Assembly (NCBI GenBank): GCA_963205315.1
Contig: CAUJIO010000017.1
Coordinates: 1-56,550 of the forward strand
Direction of reading: 5' to 3'
From: Pseudomonadota bacterium
Lineage (GTDB): Bacteria > Pseudomonadota > Alphaproteobacteria > Rhizobiales > Aestuariivirgaceae
DNA length: 56,550 bases
This document shows, in pieces, positions 9,037 to 18,154 of this stretch (its first letter is position 1; each line of letters begins with the position of its first letter). The position numbers and the translations under genes are program-made. Under the pieces are notes generated by a model that was given only the letters and a program-made list of their open reading frames with translations, was not told the origin of the DNA and did no database searches.

Positions 9037-9840
9037 CTATCCCGCCAGCAGTGGGAACTCCGGCGCGTCCATCACCGCGCCGTGGGACAGCGTCACACTA
9101 CGGAAAGGTGGCGAGGTGTTGATGCCCTCACGCTTGGCATAGCGCACATTGTCGCCCATCAGCCGGAGCGAGAAGGCGCGGCGCTGGTCGACCTTGCTCG
9201 TGTTCGCCGGCGCGCCATGCAGGGTGAGGTAATTGAAGGCCACCGCATCGCCCGGCTCCAGCGCCCAGCCGAGCACGTTGAACTGCGCGCGGTTGCCATT
9301 GATGTCCGGCACAGGTTCCAGGCCGTCGTTTTCGTTGAGCGCCGTCTTGTTGAAACGCTCGGGCCGGTAATACTTGCCCCACTTGTGCGAACCGCCGACG
9401 AATTCCAGCGTGCGCTCGCGCGGCACGCTGTCGAGGGGAATCCATAAGGACACCGTGTCGGTGCCGTCGACGCAATAATAGGGCTGGTCCTGATGCCACG
9501 GCGTCGGCACATCGGCGCCCGGTTCCTTCACCAGCACATGTTCGTGAAACAGCCGCACGGTTTTCGTCCCCATCAGCGCCCGGCCGATCGCCGCCGCATC
9601 GGAGTTGAAGATGAAGTCCTTGTATTCGGGGATCCGGTCCCAGTTGCAATAGTCGCCGACGAAGCGGCCGTTGCCATCCTTGCCCTGATAGATCTTCACG
9701 TCCGCGGATGGCTCGGCCAGATTGCGGTCAACACCCTTGCGCAGAACCTCGACCCAATCCTTGAACACGCCACGCAACACAGCGGCACCGTCGCTGCGAA
9801 AGGCCTCGATCGTTTCGGCGGACGGCATACTGGTCATCAT
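9037..9840 (-). CDS. Phytanoyl-CoA dioxygenase (PhyH) family Fe(II)/2-oxoglutarate oxygenase
   Basis: This 267-residue protein has the iron-binding facial triad: His and Asp in PTPWHQDQPYY and the distal His in YLTLHGAPANTS. A basic residue in RRAFSLRLMGD probably binds 2-oxoglutarate. Family members hydroxylate small molecules, including amino acids and ectoine (EctD is a distant relative), but nothing in the sequence fixes the substrate. It converges with the D-amino-acid dehydrogenase (stop codons three bases apart) and is divergent from the LysR regulator, which may therefore control it. Hydroxylation of the imported compound is a possible first step (inference). Confidence 0.85.
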   Translation of the reverse strand: MMTSMPSAETIEAFRSDGAAVLRGVFKDWVEVLRKGVDRNLAEPSADVKIYQGKDGNGRFVGDYCNWDRIPEYKDFIFNSDAAAIGRALMGTKTVRLFHEHVLVKEPGADVPTPWHQDQPYYCVDGTDTVSLWIPLDSVPRERTLEFVGGSHKWGKYYRPERFNKTALNENDGLEPVPDINGNRAQFNVLGWALEPGDAVAFNYLTLHGAPANTSKVDQRRAFSLRLMGDNVRYAKREGINTSPPFRSVTLSHGAVMDAPEFPLLAG

Positions 9841-9900
9841 CGTTCTCCCTGTCTCAGGCCGGAACTTGCCAACTTGCAGCCATCACGTAAAATAATAACT

Positions 9901-10878
9901 ATGGATGCTCAGAATCAGAAAATCGGATTGCCTGCCGTCTCGCTGCGGCAAATGCAATATGCGCTGGCCGCCGCCGATGCCGGCAATGTCACCGATGCCG
10001 CCCGGCATCTCAATGTGTCGCAGCCCGCCGTGTCCGCTGCCATCGCCGCACTCGAAGCGCACTACGCCACCCGGCTCTTCATCCGCCGCCCCGGCCAGGG
10101 AATTTCCCTCACGCGATTTGGCCAGTCGCTGTTTGGTGAAATCCGCAGCCTGTTGAAACAGGCGCGCAGTGTCTTCGACCTGTCGGAAACCAGCACCGTG
10201 ACGCGCGGCGAGATCACCATCGGCATCTATGAGGCACTGGCGCCCTATTACCTTCCGGCCATTCTGTCCCGGCTCTCGGAGAAGCTTCCCGATGTCCGCG
10301 TCAACTTCTTCGAAGCCGAACTGGATGGACTGCTTGCGCGCCTCCATGATGGCAGCGCCGATCTGTGCATCACCTATGACGTCGGTCTCGATCACGACAT
10401 ATCGGCCACCACGCTCTATGAACTGCGTCCCTTTATCCTTGCCGCCGCACGCCATACGCTCACCAGGTCTCCCAGCGCCCGGCTGAAGGACCTCGACGGC
10501 CAGACTCTCGTCTTGCTGCAGCAGCAGGCCAGTGCGCAATATGTGCTGGGCCTGCTGCACGCCAGCCGCGTCCGCCCGTCGCGCATCATCCGTGCCCAGA
10601 GCTTTGAACTGCAGCGCAGCCTGGTCGCCAATGGCCTTGGCCTCGCGCTGTCGCATACGCGCCCCCTCGTCGCCACATCCTATGACGGCAAGAAGCTCGT
10701 CGCCGTGCCGGTGTCCGATCGCCTCGAGCCGCAGCGCGTGCTGCTGGCTGTCTCCAGCCGCCATCGTGCCGCGCCGATTGCCACGGCCGTAGCGCATGAG
10801 GTGCAGAAAACCTTCGCGGGCCTGCCTGAGGCGGCTGTGGACGACGGAATTTTGATCAACCGGAAAAAACGTGCTTAA
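9901..10878 (+). CDS. LysR-family transcriptional regulator
   Basis: This 325-residue protein has an N-terminal winged helix at about residues 18-77 (NVTDAARHLNVSQPAVSAAI) and a LysR effector-binding domain. The start is the ATG after a 60-base divergent gap facing the PhyH gene, a typical LysR arrangement. It lies 50 bases upstream of dppA on the same strand. By position it probably controls the PhyH gene and the importer operon in response to the imported compound or a metabolite of it. The inducer is unknown. Confidence 0.9.
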   Translation: MDAQNQKIGLPAVSLRQMQYALAAADAGNVTDAARHLNVSQPAVSAAIAALEAHYATRLFIRRPGQGISLTRFGQSLFGEIRSLLKQARSVFDLSETSTVTRGEITIGIYEALAPYYLPAILSRLSEKLPDVRVNFFEAELDGLLARLHDGSADLCITYDVGLDHDISATTLYELRPFILAAARHTLTRSPSARLKDLDGQTLVLLQQQASAQYVLGLLHASRVRPSRIIRAQSFELQRSLVANGLGLALSHTRPLVATSYDGKKLVAVPVSDRLEPQRVLLAVSSRHRAAPIATAVAHEVQKTFAGLPEAAVDDGILINRKKRA

Positions 10879-10887
10879 GTGATTTGA

Positions 10888-10902
10888 CGCCCCGGCGGGG
10901 CG
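10888..10902 (+). other. Short GC hairpin between the LysR gene and dppA
   Basis: A 6-bp perfect stem (CGCCCC/GGGGCG) with a three-base loop lies just after the LysR stop. It is followed by an A-rich stretch, not T-rich, so it is at best a weak terminator or a 5' hairpin of the dppA message. Confidence 0.3.
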
Positions 10903-10928
10903 GATGAAAAAATGTCAGGGAGTTACCA

Positions 10929-12533
10929 ATGAAATTCAAGACACTCTTCGGCGCGGCGCTGCTGGCCTCCACCATGCTGGTGGCCGGTGCGGCCAACGCC
11001 AAATCGCTCGTTTACTGCTCGGAAGGCTCGCCCGAGAACTTCAGCCCGTCGATGAACACCACCGGCACCAGTCTTGATGCCGCGCGTCCGGTCTACAACA
11101 CACTGGTCCAGTTCACCCCCGGCACCACCCAGGTCGAACCCGGCCTCGCCGAGAGCTATGAAGTCTCAGATGGCGGCAAGACCATCACCTTCCACCTCCG
11201 CAAGGGCGTGAAGTTCCACTCTGGCGTCAATGGTTTCACCCCGACGCGCGATCTCAACGCCGACGACGTGATCTGGTCCTTCGGCCGCCAGTGGAAGCCC
11301 GACCATCCCTTCGCCAAGGTGTCCGGCGGCTCTTATGACTATTTCAACGACATGGGCATGCCCGATCTTCTCGCCTCGATCGAGAAGGGCGCGGATGACC
11401 TGACCGTCGTCATGAAGCTCAACAAGCCGAACGCGCCGATCCTCGCCAACCTCGCCATGGATTTCGCCACCATCCAGTCGGCCGAATATGCCGATTACCT
11501 GATGAAGAAGGGTACGCCCGAACAGTTCGACCAGATTCCGGTCGGCACAGGTGCCTTCTCCTTCGTCGCCTATCAGAAGGACGCGGTGATCCGCTACAAG
11601 GCCAATGCCGATTATTGGGGTGGCAAGCCGAAGGTCGACGATCTCGTCTATGCCATCACGCCCGATGCGACGGCCCGCTACGCCAAGCTTCAGGCCAATG
11701 AGTGCCAGGTGATGGGCTATCCGAACCCCGCCGATCTCGCCGCCATGAAGGCCAACGCCGATGTCCAGGTGCTGGAACAGGCCGGCCTCAACATCGGCTA
11801 CCTGGCGATGAACGCCCAGAAGCCGCCGTTCGACAAGGTTGAAGTCCGCAAGGCCATCGCCATGGCGATCGACCGCGATGCGATCCTCAAGGAAGTCTAC
11901 CAGGGTGCGGGCCAGAAGGCCAAGAACCCGATCCCGCCGACCATGTGGTCCTATGACGACTCGACAGTTGACTATGAGTACAACCCCGACAAGGCCAAGG
12001 AGATGCTGAAGGCCGCGGGCGTCGAGAAGCTCGACACCGACCTGTGGTGGATGCCGGTACAGCGCCCTTACAATCCCAACGCCAAGCGCATGGCCGAAAT
12101 GATGCAGGCGGATCTCGCCAAGGTCGGCATCAACGCCACGCTCGTGTCTTACGAGTGGGGCGAATACCGCAAGCGCCTGCAGGCCGGTGAGCACCAGATG
12201 GGTCTCCTCGGCTGGACCGGCGACAATGGCGATCCGGACAACTTCCTCGCCGTGCTCTTGGGCTGCGACAAGGACGGCAAGCCCAACGCCCAGAACATTC
12301 CGAAGTGGTGTGATGCCAAGTTCAACGAGGACATCACCAAGGCGGCGGAAATCACCGACCCGGCCGAGCGCACCAAGCTCTACCAGGATGCCCAGAAGAT
12401 CCATCACGATCAGGCGCCCTGGCTGAACATCGCGCACTCGACGGTATTCGAACCGATCCGCAAGGAAGTGACCGGCTACAAGGTCAGTCCGCTCGGCAAG
12501 CACGAGTTCCAGAACGTCGACGTCGCCGAGTAA
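10929..12533 (+). CDS. dppA: ABC transporter substrate-binding protein, dipeptide/oligopeptide type
   Basis: This is a 534-residue periplasmic solute receptor of the SBP_bac_5 family. A signal peptide is obvious (MKFKTLFGAALLASTMLVAG, cut after AANA). The family-typical ITFHLRKGVKFHSG and YNPDKAKEMLKAAG segments are present. A CAGGGAG ribosome site precedes the start. It is the first gene of a complete dpp-type importer operon. These receptors take dipeptides but also amino acid derivatives, opines and other nitrogen compounds. The gene neighbourhood suggests a guanidino or amidine compound (inference). The hairpin and REP element after the gene may set its expression above that of the permeases. 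Confidence 0.93.
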   Translation: MKFKTLFGAALLASTMLVAGAANAKSLVYCSEGSPENFSPSMNTTGTSLDAARPVYNTLVQFTPGTTQVEPGLAESYEVSDGGKTITFHLRKGVKFHSGVNGFTPTRDLNADDVIWSFGRQWKPDHPFAKVSGGSYDYFNDMGMPDLLASIEKGADDLTVVMKLNKPNAPILANLAMDFATIQSAEYADYLMKKGTPEQFDQIPVGTGAFSFVAYQKDAVIRYKANADYWGGKPKVDDLVYAITPDATARYAKLQANECQVMGYPNPADLAAMKANADVQVLEQAGLNIGYLAMNAQKPPFDKVEVRKAIAMAIDRDAILKEVYQGAGQKAKNPIPPTMWSYDDSTVDYEYNPDKAKEMLKAAGVEKLDTDLWWMPVQRPYNPNAKRMAEMMQADLAKVGINATLVSYEWGEYRKRLQAGEHQMGLLGWTGDNGDPDNFLAVLLGCDKDGKPNAQNIPKWCDAKFNEDITKAAEITDPAERTKLYQDAQKIHHDQAPWLNIAHSTVFEPIRKEVTGYKVSPLGKHEFQNVDVAE

Positions 12534-12546
12534 GCAACAGCATGCT

Positions 12547-12570
12547 CACTCTCAACGGCGCTTGAGAGTG
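12547..12570 (+). other. Intercistronic stem-loop after dppA
   Basis: A perfect 9-bp inverted repeat (arms 12547-12555 and 12562-12570, six-base loop) lies 14 bases after the dppA stop. Hairpins here commonly protect the receptor message or attenuate transcription into the permease genes. The T content after it is modest, so partial termination is possible. Confidence 0.5.
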
Positions 12571-12584
12571 GGCTTTCCTACTTC

Positions 12585-12651
12585 CGTCATTCCGGCGCAG
12601 GCCGGGCCCCATCGATACGGCTGAGTGGGTCCTGGCCTGCGCCGGGATGAC
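12585..12651. repeat. REP-like extragenic palindrome
   Basis: The two arms (12585-12610 and 12626-12651) match as an inverted repeat at 23 of 26 positions by eye, around a 15-base centre. The sequence begins and ends with the CGTCAT/ATGACG and GGCGCAGGCC pattern often seen in repetitive palindromes of alphaproteobacteria (from memory). It sits inside the dppA-dppB gap, where a folded RNA would stabilise the upstream dppA message. Confidence 0.75.
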
Positions 12652-12683
12652 GTCAGGTGGATCCCAAATCCTGACAGGTGTCC

Positions 12684-13697
12684 ATGATCCGATTTCTCCT
12701 GAAGCGTCTGGCGCTTACCTTGCCGACCTTCTTTGCCCTCATGTTCGTCACCTTCGTGATGATCCGTCTGGTTCCCGGCGATCCCATCGAGGTGCGCCGC
12801 GGCGAACGCGGCATCAGTCCCGAACGCCTTGAACAGTTGCGTCACGAAATGGGCCTCGACCAGCCGATCTGGAAACAGTTCGTTGATTACGTCTGGGCGA
12901 TCCTGCATGGCGACTTCGGCACCTCCATCGTCTCCAAGACTCCCATTCTTCACGAGTTCGCGACGCTGTTCCCGGCGACGCTCGAGCTCACATTCTGCGC
13001 CATGATCTTCGCCATCGTGCTGGGCATTCCGGCCGGCGTTATCGCCGCTTCGCGCCGCGGCGGCGTCTATGACCAGTCGCTGATGGGACTGGCGCTCACC
13101 GGTTATTCGATGCCGATCTTCTGGTGGGGCCTGATCCTCATTCTTGTCATGTCGAACACGCTTCACCTGACGCCGGTTTCTGGCCGCGTCGATCTCATCA
13201 AGTTCTATTATGAGCCGGTGACCAACTTCATGCTCATCGACTCCCTTCTCTCCGGCCAGAAGGGCGCCTTCTGGGATGCGCTGCACCACCTCATCCTGCC
13301 CACCATCGTGCTCGGCACCGTGCCGTTGGCCGTCATCGCCCGCATGACCAGGTCGGCCATGCTCGAAGTGCTGGAAGAAGATTACGTCCGCACCGCCAAG
13401 GCCAAGGGGTTGTCGACCTATCGTATCATTGGCGTCCATGCGTTGCGCAACGCCCTGATCCCCGTTGTTACCGTCATCGGGCTGCAGATCGGCGGGTTGC
13501 TGGCCGGTGCGGTTCTGACCGAAACGATCTTTTCATGGCCGGGCGTCGGCAAATGGCTGGTCGAGTCGATCGGCCGGCGTGACTATCCCGCGCTGCAGGG
13601 CGGCATCATGCTCATCTCCACCGTGGTCATCATGGTGAACCTCATCGTCGATCTGCTCTATGGCCTCATCAATCCGAGGATCCGCCATGCCAAGTGA
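12684..13697 (+). CDS. dppB: ABC transporter permease, dipeptide type
   Basis: This 337-residue inner-membrane permease has the DppB/OppB pattern: N-terminal helix FLLKRLALTLPTFFALMF followed by RLVPGDPIEV. Further hydrophobic segments and the coupling loop EDYVRTAKAKGLSTYRII follow. The ATG at 12684 was chosen over an in-frame GTG six bases earlier, because a CAGG ribosome site sits five bases before the ATG. It overlaps dppC by 11 bases. It forms the translocation channel with DppC. Confidence 0.94.
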   Translation: MIRFLLKRLALTLPTFFALMFVTFVMIRLVPGDPIEVRRGERGISPERLEQLRHEMGLDQPIWKQFVDYVWAILHGDFGTSIVSKTPILHEFATLFPATLELTFCAMIFAIVLGIPAGVIAASRRGGVYDQSLMGLALTGYSMPIFWWGLILILVMSNTLHLTPVSGRVDLIKFYYEPVTNFMLIDSLLSGQKGAFWDALHHLILPTIVLGTVPLAVIARMTRSAMLEVLEEDYVRTAKAKGLSTYRIIGVHALRNALIPVVTVIGLQIGGLLAGAVLTETIFSWPGVGKWLVESIGRRDYPALQGGIMLISTVVIMVNLIVDLLYGLINPRIRHAK

Positions 13698-14595
13698 CAT
13701 CGCTGCAGCAGCCCCCGCCGCTCCAACTGCACCCCCCGGCCCGCTCACCGCCTTCTGGCGCGCCTTCCGCGAGAATCGTGGCGCCGTCGCCGGCCTGATC
13801 GTCGTCGTCACCATTTTGCTGGTGGCCATCTTCGCCGGCGTCATTGCACCCCACGACCCGATCGAACAATACAAGGGGTTCACCAAGCTGCCGCCGTTCT
13901 GGGCAGAAGGCTCCGACCCGCGCTTCCTGCTCGGCACCGATGCAGTGGGCCGCGACATGCTCTCGCGCCTCATGTACGGCGCCCGCGTTTCATTGTTCAT
14001 CGGTATTGCCGTGATGGCCGTGTCGATGGTCTTCGGCATCGCACTGGGCCTGGTCGCGGCCTTCTTCGGCGGCATCGTCGATGTGCTGATCATTCGCATC
14101 ATGGATCTGGTCATGGCCATTCCATCGCTGGTGCTGGCCATTCTCATCATCGCCATCATCGGGCCGAACCTGACGAACACCATCATCGCCGTCACCATCG
14201 TCGGCCTGCCGCGCTATGTGCGCCTTGTGCGCGCCTCGGCCCTGACCGAACTCACCAAGGACTATGTCACGGCGGCCAAGGTCGCGGGCGTCCGCCCGTG
14301 GCGGCTGATGACTGTCTCGGTATTGCCGAACTGCCTTGCGCCTCTGATCGTGCAGGCCGCCCTCGGCCTCTCCGATGCGATTCTCGAAGCGGCAGGCCTG
14401 GGTTTCCTGGGTCTCGGCGCCCAGCCGCCAACGCCCGAATGGGGCGCCATGCTGGCCGACACCCGCGACCTGATGATGTCACATCCCTGGGTCATGGCCT
14501 TCCCCGGCCTGTCGATCCTCACCACCGTCCTGGCCATCAACCTGATGGGCGACGGCCTGCGCGACGCGCTCGACCCGCGCCTCAGGAGGAGCTGA
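13687..14595 (+). CDS. dppC: ABC transporter permease, dipeptide type
   Basis: This 302-residue permease partner of DppB has a cytoplasmic Ala/Pro-rich N-terminus (residues 1-20). It continues with a first membrane helix (VAGLIVVVTILLVAIFAGVI), the LGTDAVGRDMLSRLMYGARVS signature and the coupling loop TKDYVTAAKVAGVRPWRLM. The start is the ATG inside the end of dppB; the 11-base overlap implies coupled translation. It is normal for the family. Confidence 0.94.
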   Translation: MPSDIAAAAPAAPTAPPGPLTAFWRAFRENRGAVAGLIVVVTILLVAIFAGVIAPHDPIEQYKGFTKLPPFWAEGSDPRFLLGTDAVGRDMLSRLMYGARVSLFIGIAVMAVSMVFGIALGLVAAFFGGIVDVLIIRIMDLVMAIPSLVLAILIIAIIGPNLTNTIIAVTIVGLPRYVRLVRASALTELTKDYVTAAKVAGVRPWRLMTVSVLPNCLAPLIVQAALGLSDAILEAAGLGFLGLGAQPPTPEWGAMLADTRDLMMSHPWVMAFPGLSILTTVLAINLMGDGLRDALDPRLRRS

Positions 14596-14598
14596 GCA

Positions 14599-15585
14599 AT
14601 GCCGCTTCTCGAAATCAAGAACCTCACCGTCGAGTTCAAGACCGGGTCCGGCGCCTTCCGCGCGGTGGATGGCGTCTCGCTGAGCGTCGACAAGGGTGAA
14701 GTCCTCGCCATCGTCGGTGAATCGGGCTCCGGCAAGTCGGTGTCGATGCTCGCCGTCATGGGCCTCCTGCCATGGACCGCCACCGTCACCGCCGATCAGA
14801 TGACCTTTGAAGGCAAGAACCTCCTCGGCATGACGGCGAAGGAGCGCCGCAAGATCATCGGCAAGGACATCGCCATGATCTTCCAGGAACCGATGTCGAG
14901 CCTCAATCCCTGCTTCACCGTCGGCTTCCAGTTGACCGAGGCGCTGAAGACCCATCTCGACCTCGACAAGCAGGCCCGCCGCAAGCGCGCCGCTGAATTG
15001 CTGGGCCTCGTCGGCATCCCTTCGCCGGAACAGCGGCTGTCCTCCTTCCCGCATCAACTCTCGGGCGGCATGAACCAGCGTGTCATGATCGCCATGGCCA
15101 TCGCCTGCAATCCGAAGCTGCTGATCGCCGACGAGCCGACGACAGCACTCGACGTCACCATCCAGGCACAGATCCTCGAGCTGCTGGTGCGGCTGCAGAG
15201 GGAAACCGGCATGGGCCTCGTGCTCATCACCCATTCCATGGGGGTCGTCGCCGAAACTGCTGAGCGCGTCAGCGTGCAATATGCCGGCCAGAAGGTGGAA
15301 GAGCAGAATGTCGCCGATCTCTTCCGCAATCCCCGCCACCCCTATACGGCCGCATTGCTCTCCGCCTTGCCTGAGCGCGCCACCGCCCGCCGCCTGCCCT
15401 CGATCCCCGGCGTCGTGCCGGGCCAGTTCGACCGGCCCAAGGGCTGCCTTTTCGCGCCGCGCTGCCAGTTCGCCACCGATCTCTGCCGCAATTCCGTGCC
15501 GATGCGTGTCGCCGGCACGCTCTGCCACTATCCCTTGAACAACGGCATCCCCGACAGCCATCCCGGCAAGGAGAAGGCCGCATGA
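14599..15585 (+). CDS. dppD: ABC transporter ATP-binding protein, dipeptide type
   Basis: This 328-residue ATPase of the Dpp/Opp importer carries Walker A GESGSGKS, signature SGGMNQR and Walker [13 protein letters not shown]. It also has the C-terminal oligopeptide-transporter extension with cysteines ([14 protein letters not shown]) typical of DppD. It starts three bases after dppC and overlaps dppF by ATGA, so the operon is tightly coupled. Confidence 0.95.
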   Translation: MPLLEIKNLTVEFKTGSGAFRAVDGVSLSVDKGEVLAIVGESGSGKSVSMLAVMGLLPWTATVTADQMTFEGKNLLGMTAKERRKIIGKDIAMIFQEPMSSLNPCFTVGFQLTEALKTHLDLDKQARRKRAAELLGLVGIPSPEQRLSSFPHQLSGGMNQRVMIAMAIACNPKLLIADEPTTALDVTIQAQILELLVRLQRETGMGLVLITHSMGVVAETAERVSVQYAGQKVEEQNVADLFRNPRHPYTAALLSALPERATARRLPSIPGVVPGQFDRPKGCLFAPRCQFATDLCRNSVPMRVAGTLCHYPLNNGIPDSHPGKEKAA

Positions 15586-16568
15586 GCATCGTCCTCACCG
15601 CCCGCGATCTCACCCGCTACTACTCCGTCTCGCGCGGCGCCTTTTCGCAGCCCGGCATCCTCAAGGCGCTGGATGGCGCCAGCTTCACGCTCGAGCGTGG
15701 CAAAACGCTCGCCGTGGTCGGCGAATCCGGTTGCGGCAAGTCTACACTCGCCCGGGCCGTCACCATGATCGAGTTGCCGACCTCGGGCTCACTCAACATC
15801 GCCGGCGACGAAATCGTCGGCGCCTCGAAGAAGACCCTGCGGGCGCTGCGCCCCAAGGTCCAGATCGTCTTCCAGAACCCCTATGGCTCGCTCAATCCGC
15901 GCCAGAAGATCGGCCATGCCCTGGAAGAGCCGCTGCTGGTCAACACCAGCTTGAGCCAGGCCGAGCGCACCGAAAAGGCCCGCGCCATGATGACGAGGGT
16001 CGGCCTGCGCCCCGAACATTATGACCGCTATCCGCACATGTTCTCCGGCGGCCAGCGCCAGCGCATTGCGATTGCCCGCGCCCTGATGCTCGATCCGGAA
16101 GTGCTGGTGCTCGATGAGCCGGTTTCGGCCCTCGACGTGTCGATCCAGGCGCAGGTACTGAACCTGCTGGCCGATCTGCAGGAGCAGCACAACCTCGCCT
16201 ATCTCTTTATCAGCCACGACTTGTCCGTCGTGCGCCACATCGCCAACGAGGTGATGGTGATGTATCTGGGCCGTGTCGTCGAACAGGGCCCGCGCGATGT
16301 CATCTTCGCCAACCCGCAGCACCCCTATACCAAGGCGCTGCTGTCGGCCACGCCGCAGCCCAATCCGGATGTGAAGCGCGAGCGCATCGTGCTGAAGGGC
16401 GAGTTGCCATCGCCGCTCAATCCACCATCCGGCTGCACCTTCCATCCGCGCTGCCCATTGGCTTTCGAGCTCTGCAAGAGCGTCAACCCGGCCCTGCTTG
16501 CACACGAGGGAAGCCTTGTGGCATGCCACGCCGTGAACCAGCCCCAAGCGGAAACAAAGGCAGCCTGA
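15582..16568 (+). CDS. dppF: ABC transporter ATP-binding protein, dipeptide type
   Basis: This 328-residue second ATPase of the importer has Walker [10 protein letters not shown], signature SGGQRQR and Walker [13 protein letters not shown]. The C-terminal region has the cysteine motif [10 protein letters not shown]. It overlaps dppD by four bases. The TPP-enzyme gene begins three bases after its stop, so import and catabolism appear to be co-transcribed. Confidence 0.95.
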   Translation: MSIVLTARDLTRYYSVSRGAFSQPGILKALDGASFTLERGKTLAVVGESGCGKSTLARAVTMIELPTSGSLNIAGDEIVGASKKTLRALRPKVQIVFQNPYGSLNPRQKIGHALEEPLLVNTSLSQAERTEKARAMMTRVGLRPEHYDRYPHMFSGGQRQRIAIARALMLDPEVLVLDEPVSALDVSIQAQVLNLLADLQEQHNLAYLFISHDLSVVRHIANEVMVMYLGRVVEQGPRDVIFANPQHPYTKALLSATPQPNPDVKRERIVLKGELPSPLNPPSGCTFHPRCPLAFELCKSVNPALLAHEGSLVACHAVNQPQAETKAA

Positions 16569-16570
16569 TA

Positions 16571-18154
16571 ATGTCCAAGCGTGCAGAACTCTCGACCGGC
16601 GAGGCTCTCGTCGGCCTTCTCGAAGCCTATGGCGTCGACACGATCTTCGGCATTCCCGGCGTTCACAACATCGAGATGTACCGCGCCCTGCCGCGTTCGA
16701 AGATCCGCCATGTGCTTGTGCGCCACGAACAGGGCGCCGGCTTCATGGCGGATGGCTATGCCAGGGCCACAGGCAAGCCGGGCGTCTGCTTCACCATCAC
16801 CGGACCCGGCGTCCTGAACATCCTCACACCAATGGGCCAGGCCTGGTCGGATTCGAGCCCCATGCTGGTGATCGCCACCGCCCTCGACATTCGCGACTCC
16901 GCGCAAGGCCGTGGCCGTTTGCACGAAATGCTCGATCAGCGCGGGGCCGCCGCCACCGTCACCACCTTCCACATGCGCGCCTATACGCCGAAGGATGTGC
17001 GCGATGCCATCGCCCGCGCCTTCGCCAATTTCGCCAGCCAGCGGCCGCGCCCCGTTTACATCGAAATCCCCATCGACACGCTGAAGGAACCGGCAGGAGA
17101 CGGCTGGACGGCCCGCGCCCTGCCGAAACTGCCATTGCCCGATCCCCAACAGATCGGAGCCGCCACCGCGCGGCTCAACGCCGCCAGGCGCCCGCTCATC
17201 CTGCTCGGTGGCGGCGCCATGGGTGCGGGCGCCGAAGCTCTGGCTATTGCCGAGAAACTGCAGGCGCCGATCCTGACGACCGTTGCCGGCAAGGGCGTCG
17301 TGCCGGCCGATCATCCCCTCTGCATGGGCCATCGCCTCGGCCGCGCCGCTGCCGTGTCTTTCCTCAAGAGCTCCGATGCCATCCTCTGCGTCGGCTCGGA
17401 ACTCTCCGAAACCGACTTCTGGGACACCGATGTGCTGATCGATGCGAACCTTATCCGCATCGACATCGACCCCGCCTCGCTGGCAAGGCCGCACACCGCC
17501 GAGATCGCCATTCTGGGTGACGCGCGTGCAGCGCTCGCCGCCATTGCACCGGCCATCACCGCGCGCAGCACCAAGGGCCTCGCAACGGATGACCTGCAGG
17601 ATGCCCCGCCGGATGCGGTGCGCCAGATGCTCATCAAGGTGCTGGACGTGATCCGCGCCTCGCTGCCGGCCGAAACCGTCTTCGCCTCCGACATGACGCA
17701 GATCGCCTATGCCGCGAATGAGGACTTCGACGTGCTGCGGCCGCGCACCTGGATTCACCCTGTCGGCTTCGGCACCCTGGGCTTCGGCCTGCCCGCCGGC
17801 ATCGGCGCCAAGTTCGGCGTCGCTGAAACTCCGGTGGCCATCCTGCATGGCGACTACGGCATTCAATACACCCTCAATGAACTCGGCACCGCCGTCGAAC
17901 ACAAGCTGCCAGTCATCGTGCTGCTGTGGAACAACGAGCTCCTCGGCGCCATCCATGACAGCATGGCGAGGGCTGGCATTCAGCCCAACAACGTCACGCT
18001 CCGCAATCCCGATTTCCAGGCCTTGGCCAAAGCCTATGGCTGCAACGCCGAGAAACCTTCGTCGCTCAAGGCGCTGGCCGATGTCATCAAGGCGGCACTC
18101 AAGGCCGAAGGTCCGACGCTGATCGAGATGACCCCACGCATGGTCAATGGCTGA
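16571..18154 (+). CDS. aruI: Thiamine-diphosphate decarboxylase, AruI-like (5-guanidino-2-oxopentanoate decarboxylase)
   Basis: This 527-residue protein has the three-domain acetolactate-synthase fold. The N-terminal catalytic Glu lies in LVRHEQGAGFMADGYA and the C-terminal ThDP motif runs from HGDYGIQY to LLWNNE. The opening TGEALVGLLEAYGVDTIFG and GIPGVHNIEMYR match AruI, which decarboxylates 2-oxo-5-guanidinovalerate to 4-guanidinobutyraldehyde in the arginine transaminase route. The start ATG follows dppF by three bases. An aldehyde dehydrogenase for the next step is not in the window. A DauA-like enzyme (7942) and an AruH-like aminotransferase (24719) could both supply its substrate. Confidence 0.78.
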   Translation: MSKRAELSTGEALVGLLEAYGVDTIFGIPGVHNIEMYRALPRSKIRHVLVRHEQGAGFMADGYARATGKPGVCFTITGPGVLNILTPMGQAWSDSSPMLVIATALDIRDSAQGRGRLHEMLDQRGAAATVTTFHMRAYTPKDVRDAIARAFANFASQRPRPVYIEIPIDTLKEPAGDGWTARALPKLPLPDPQQIGAATARLNAARRPLILLGGGAMGAGAEALAIAEKLQAPILTTVAGKGVVPADHPLCMGHRLGRAAAVSFLKSSDAILCVGSELSETDFWDTDVLIDANLIRIDIDPASLARPHTAEIAILGDARAALAAIAPAITARSTKGLATDDLQDAPPDAVRQMLIKVLDVIRASLPAETVFASDMTQIAYAANEDFDVLRPRTWIHPVGFGTLGFGLPAGIGAKFGVAETPVAILHGDYGIQYTLNELGTAVEHKLPVIVLLWNNELLGAIHDSMARAGIQPNNVTLRNPDFQALAKAYGCNAEKPSSLKALADVIKAALKAEGPTLIEMTPRMVNG

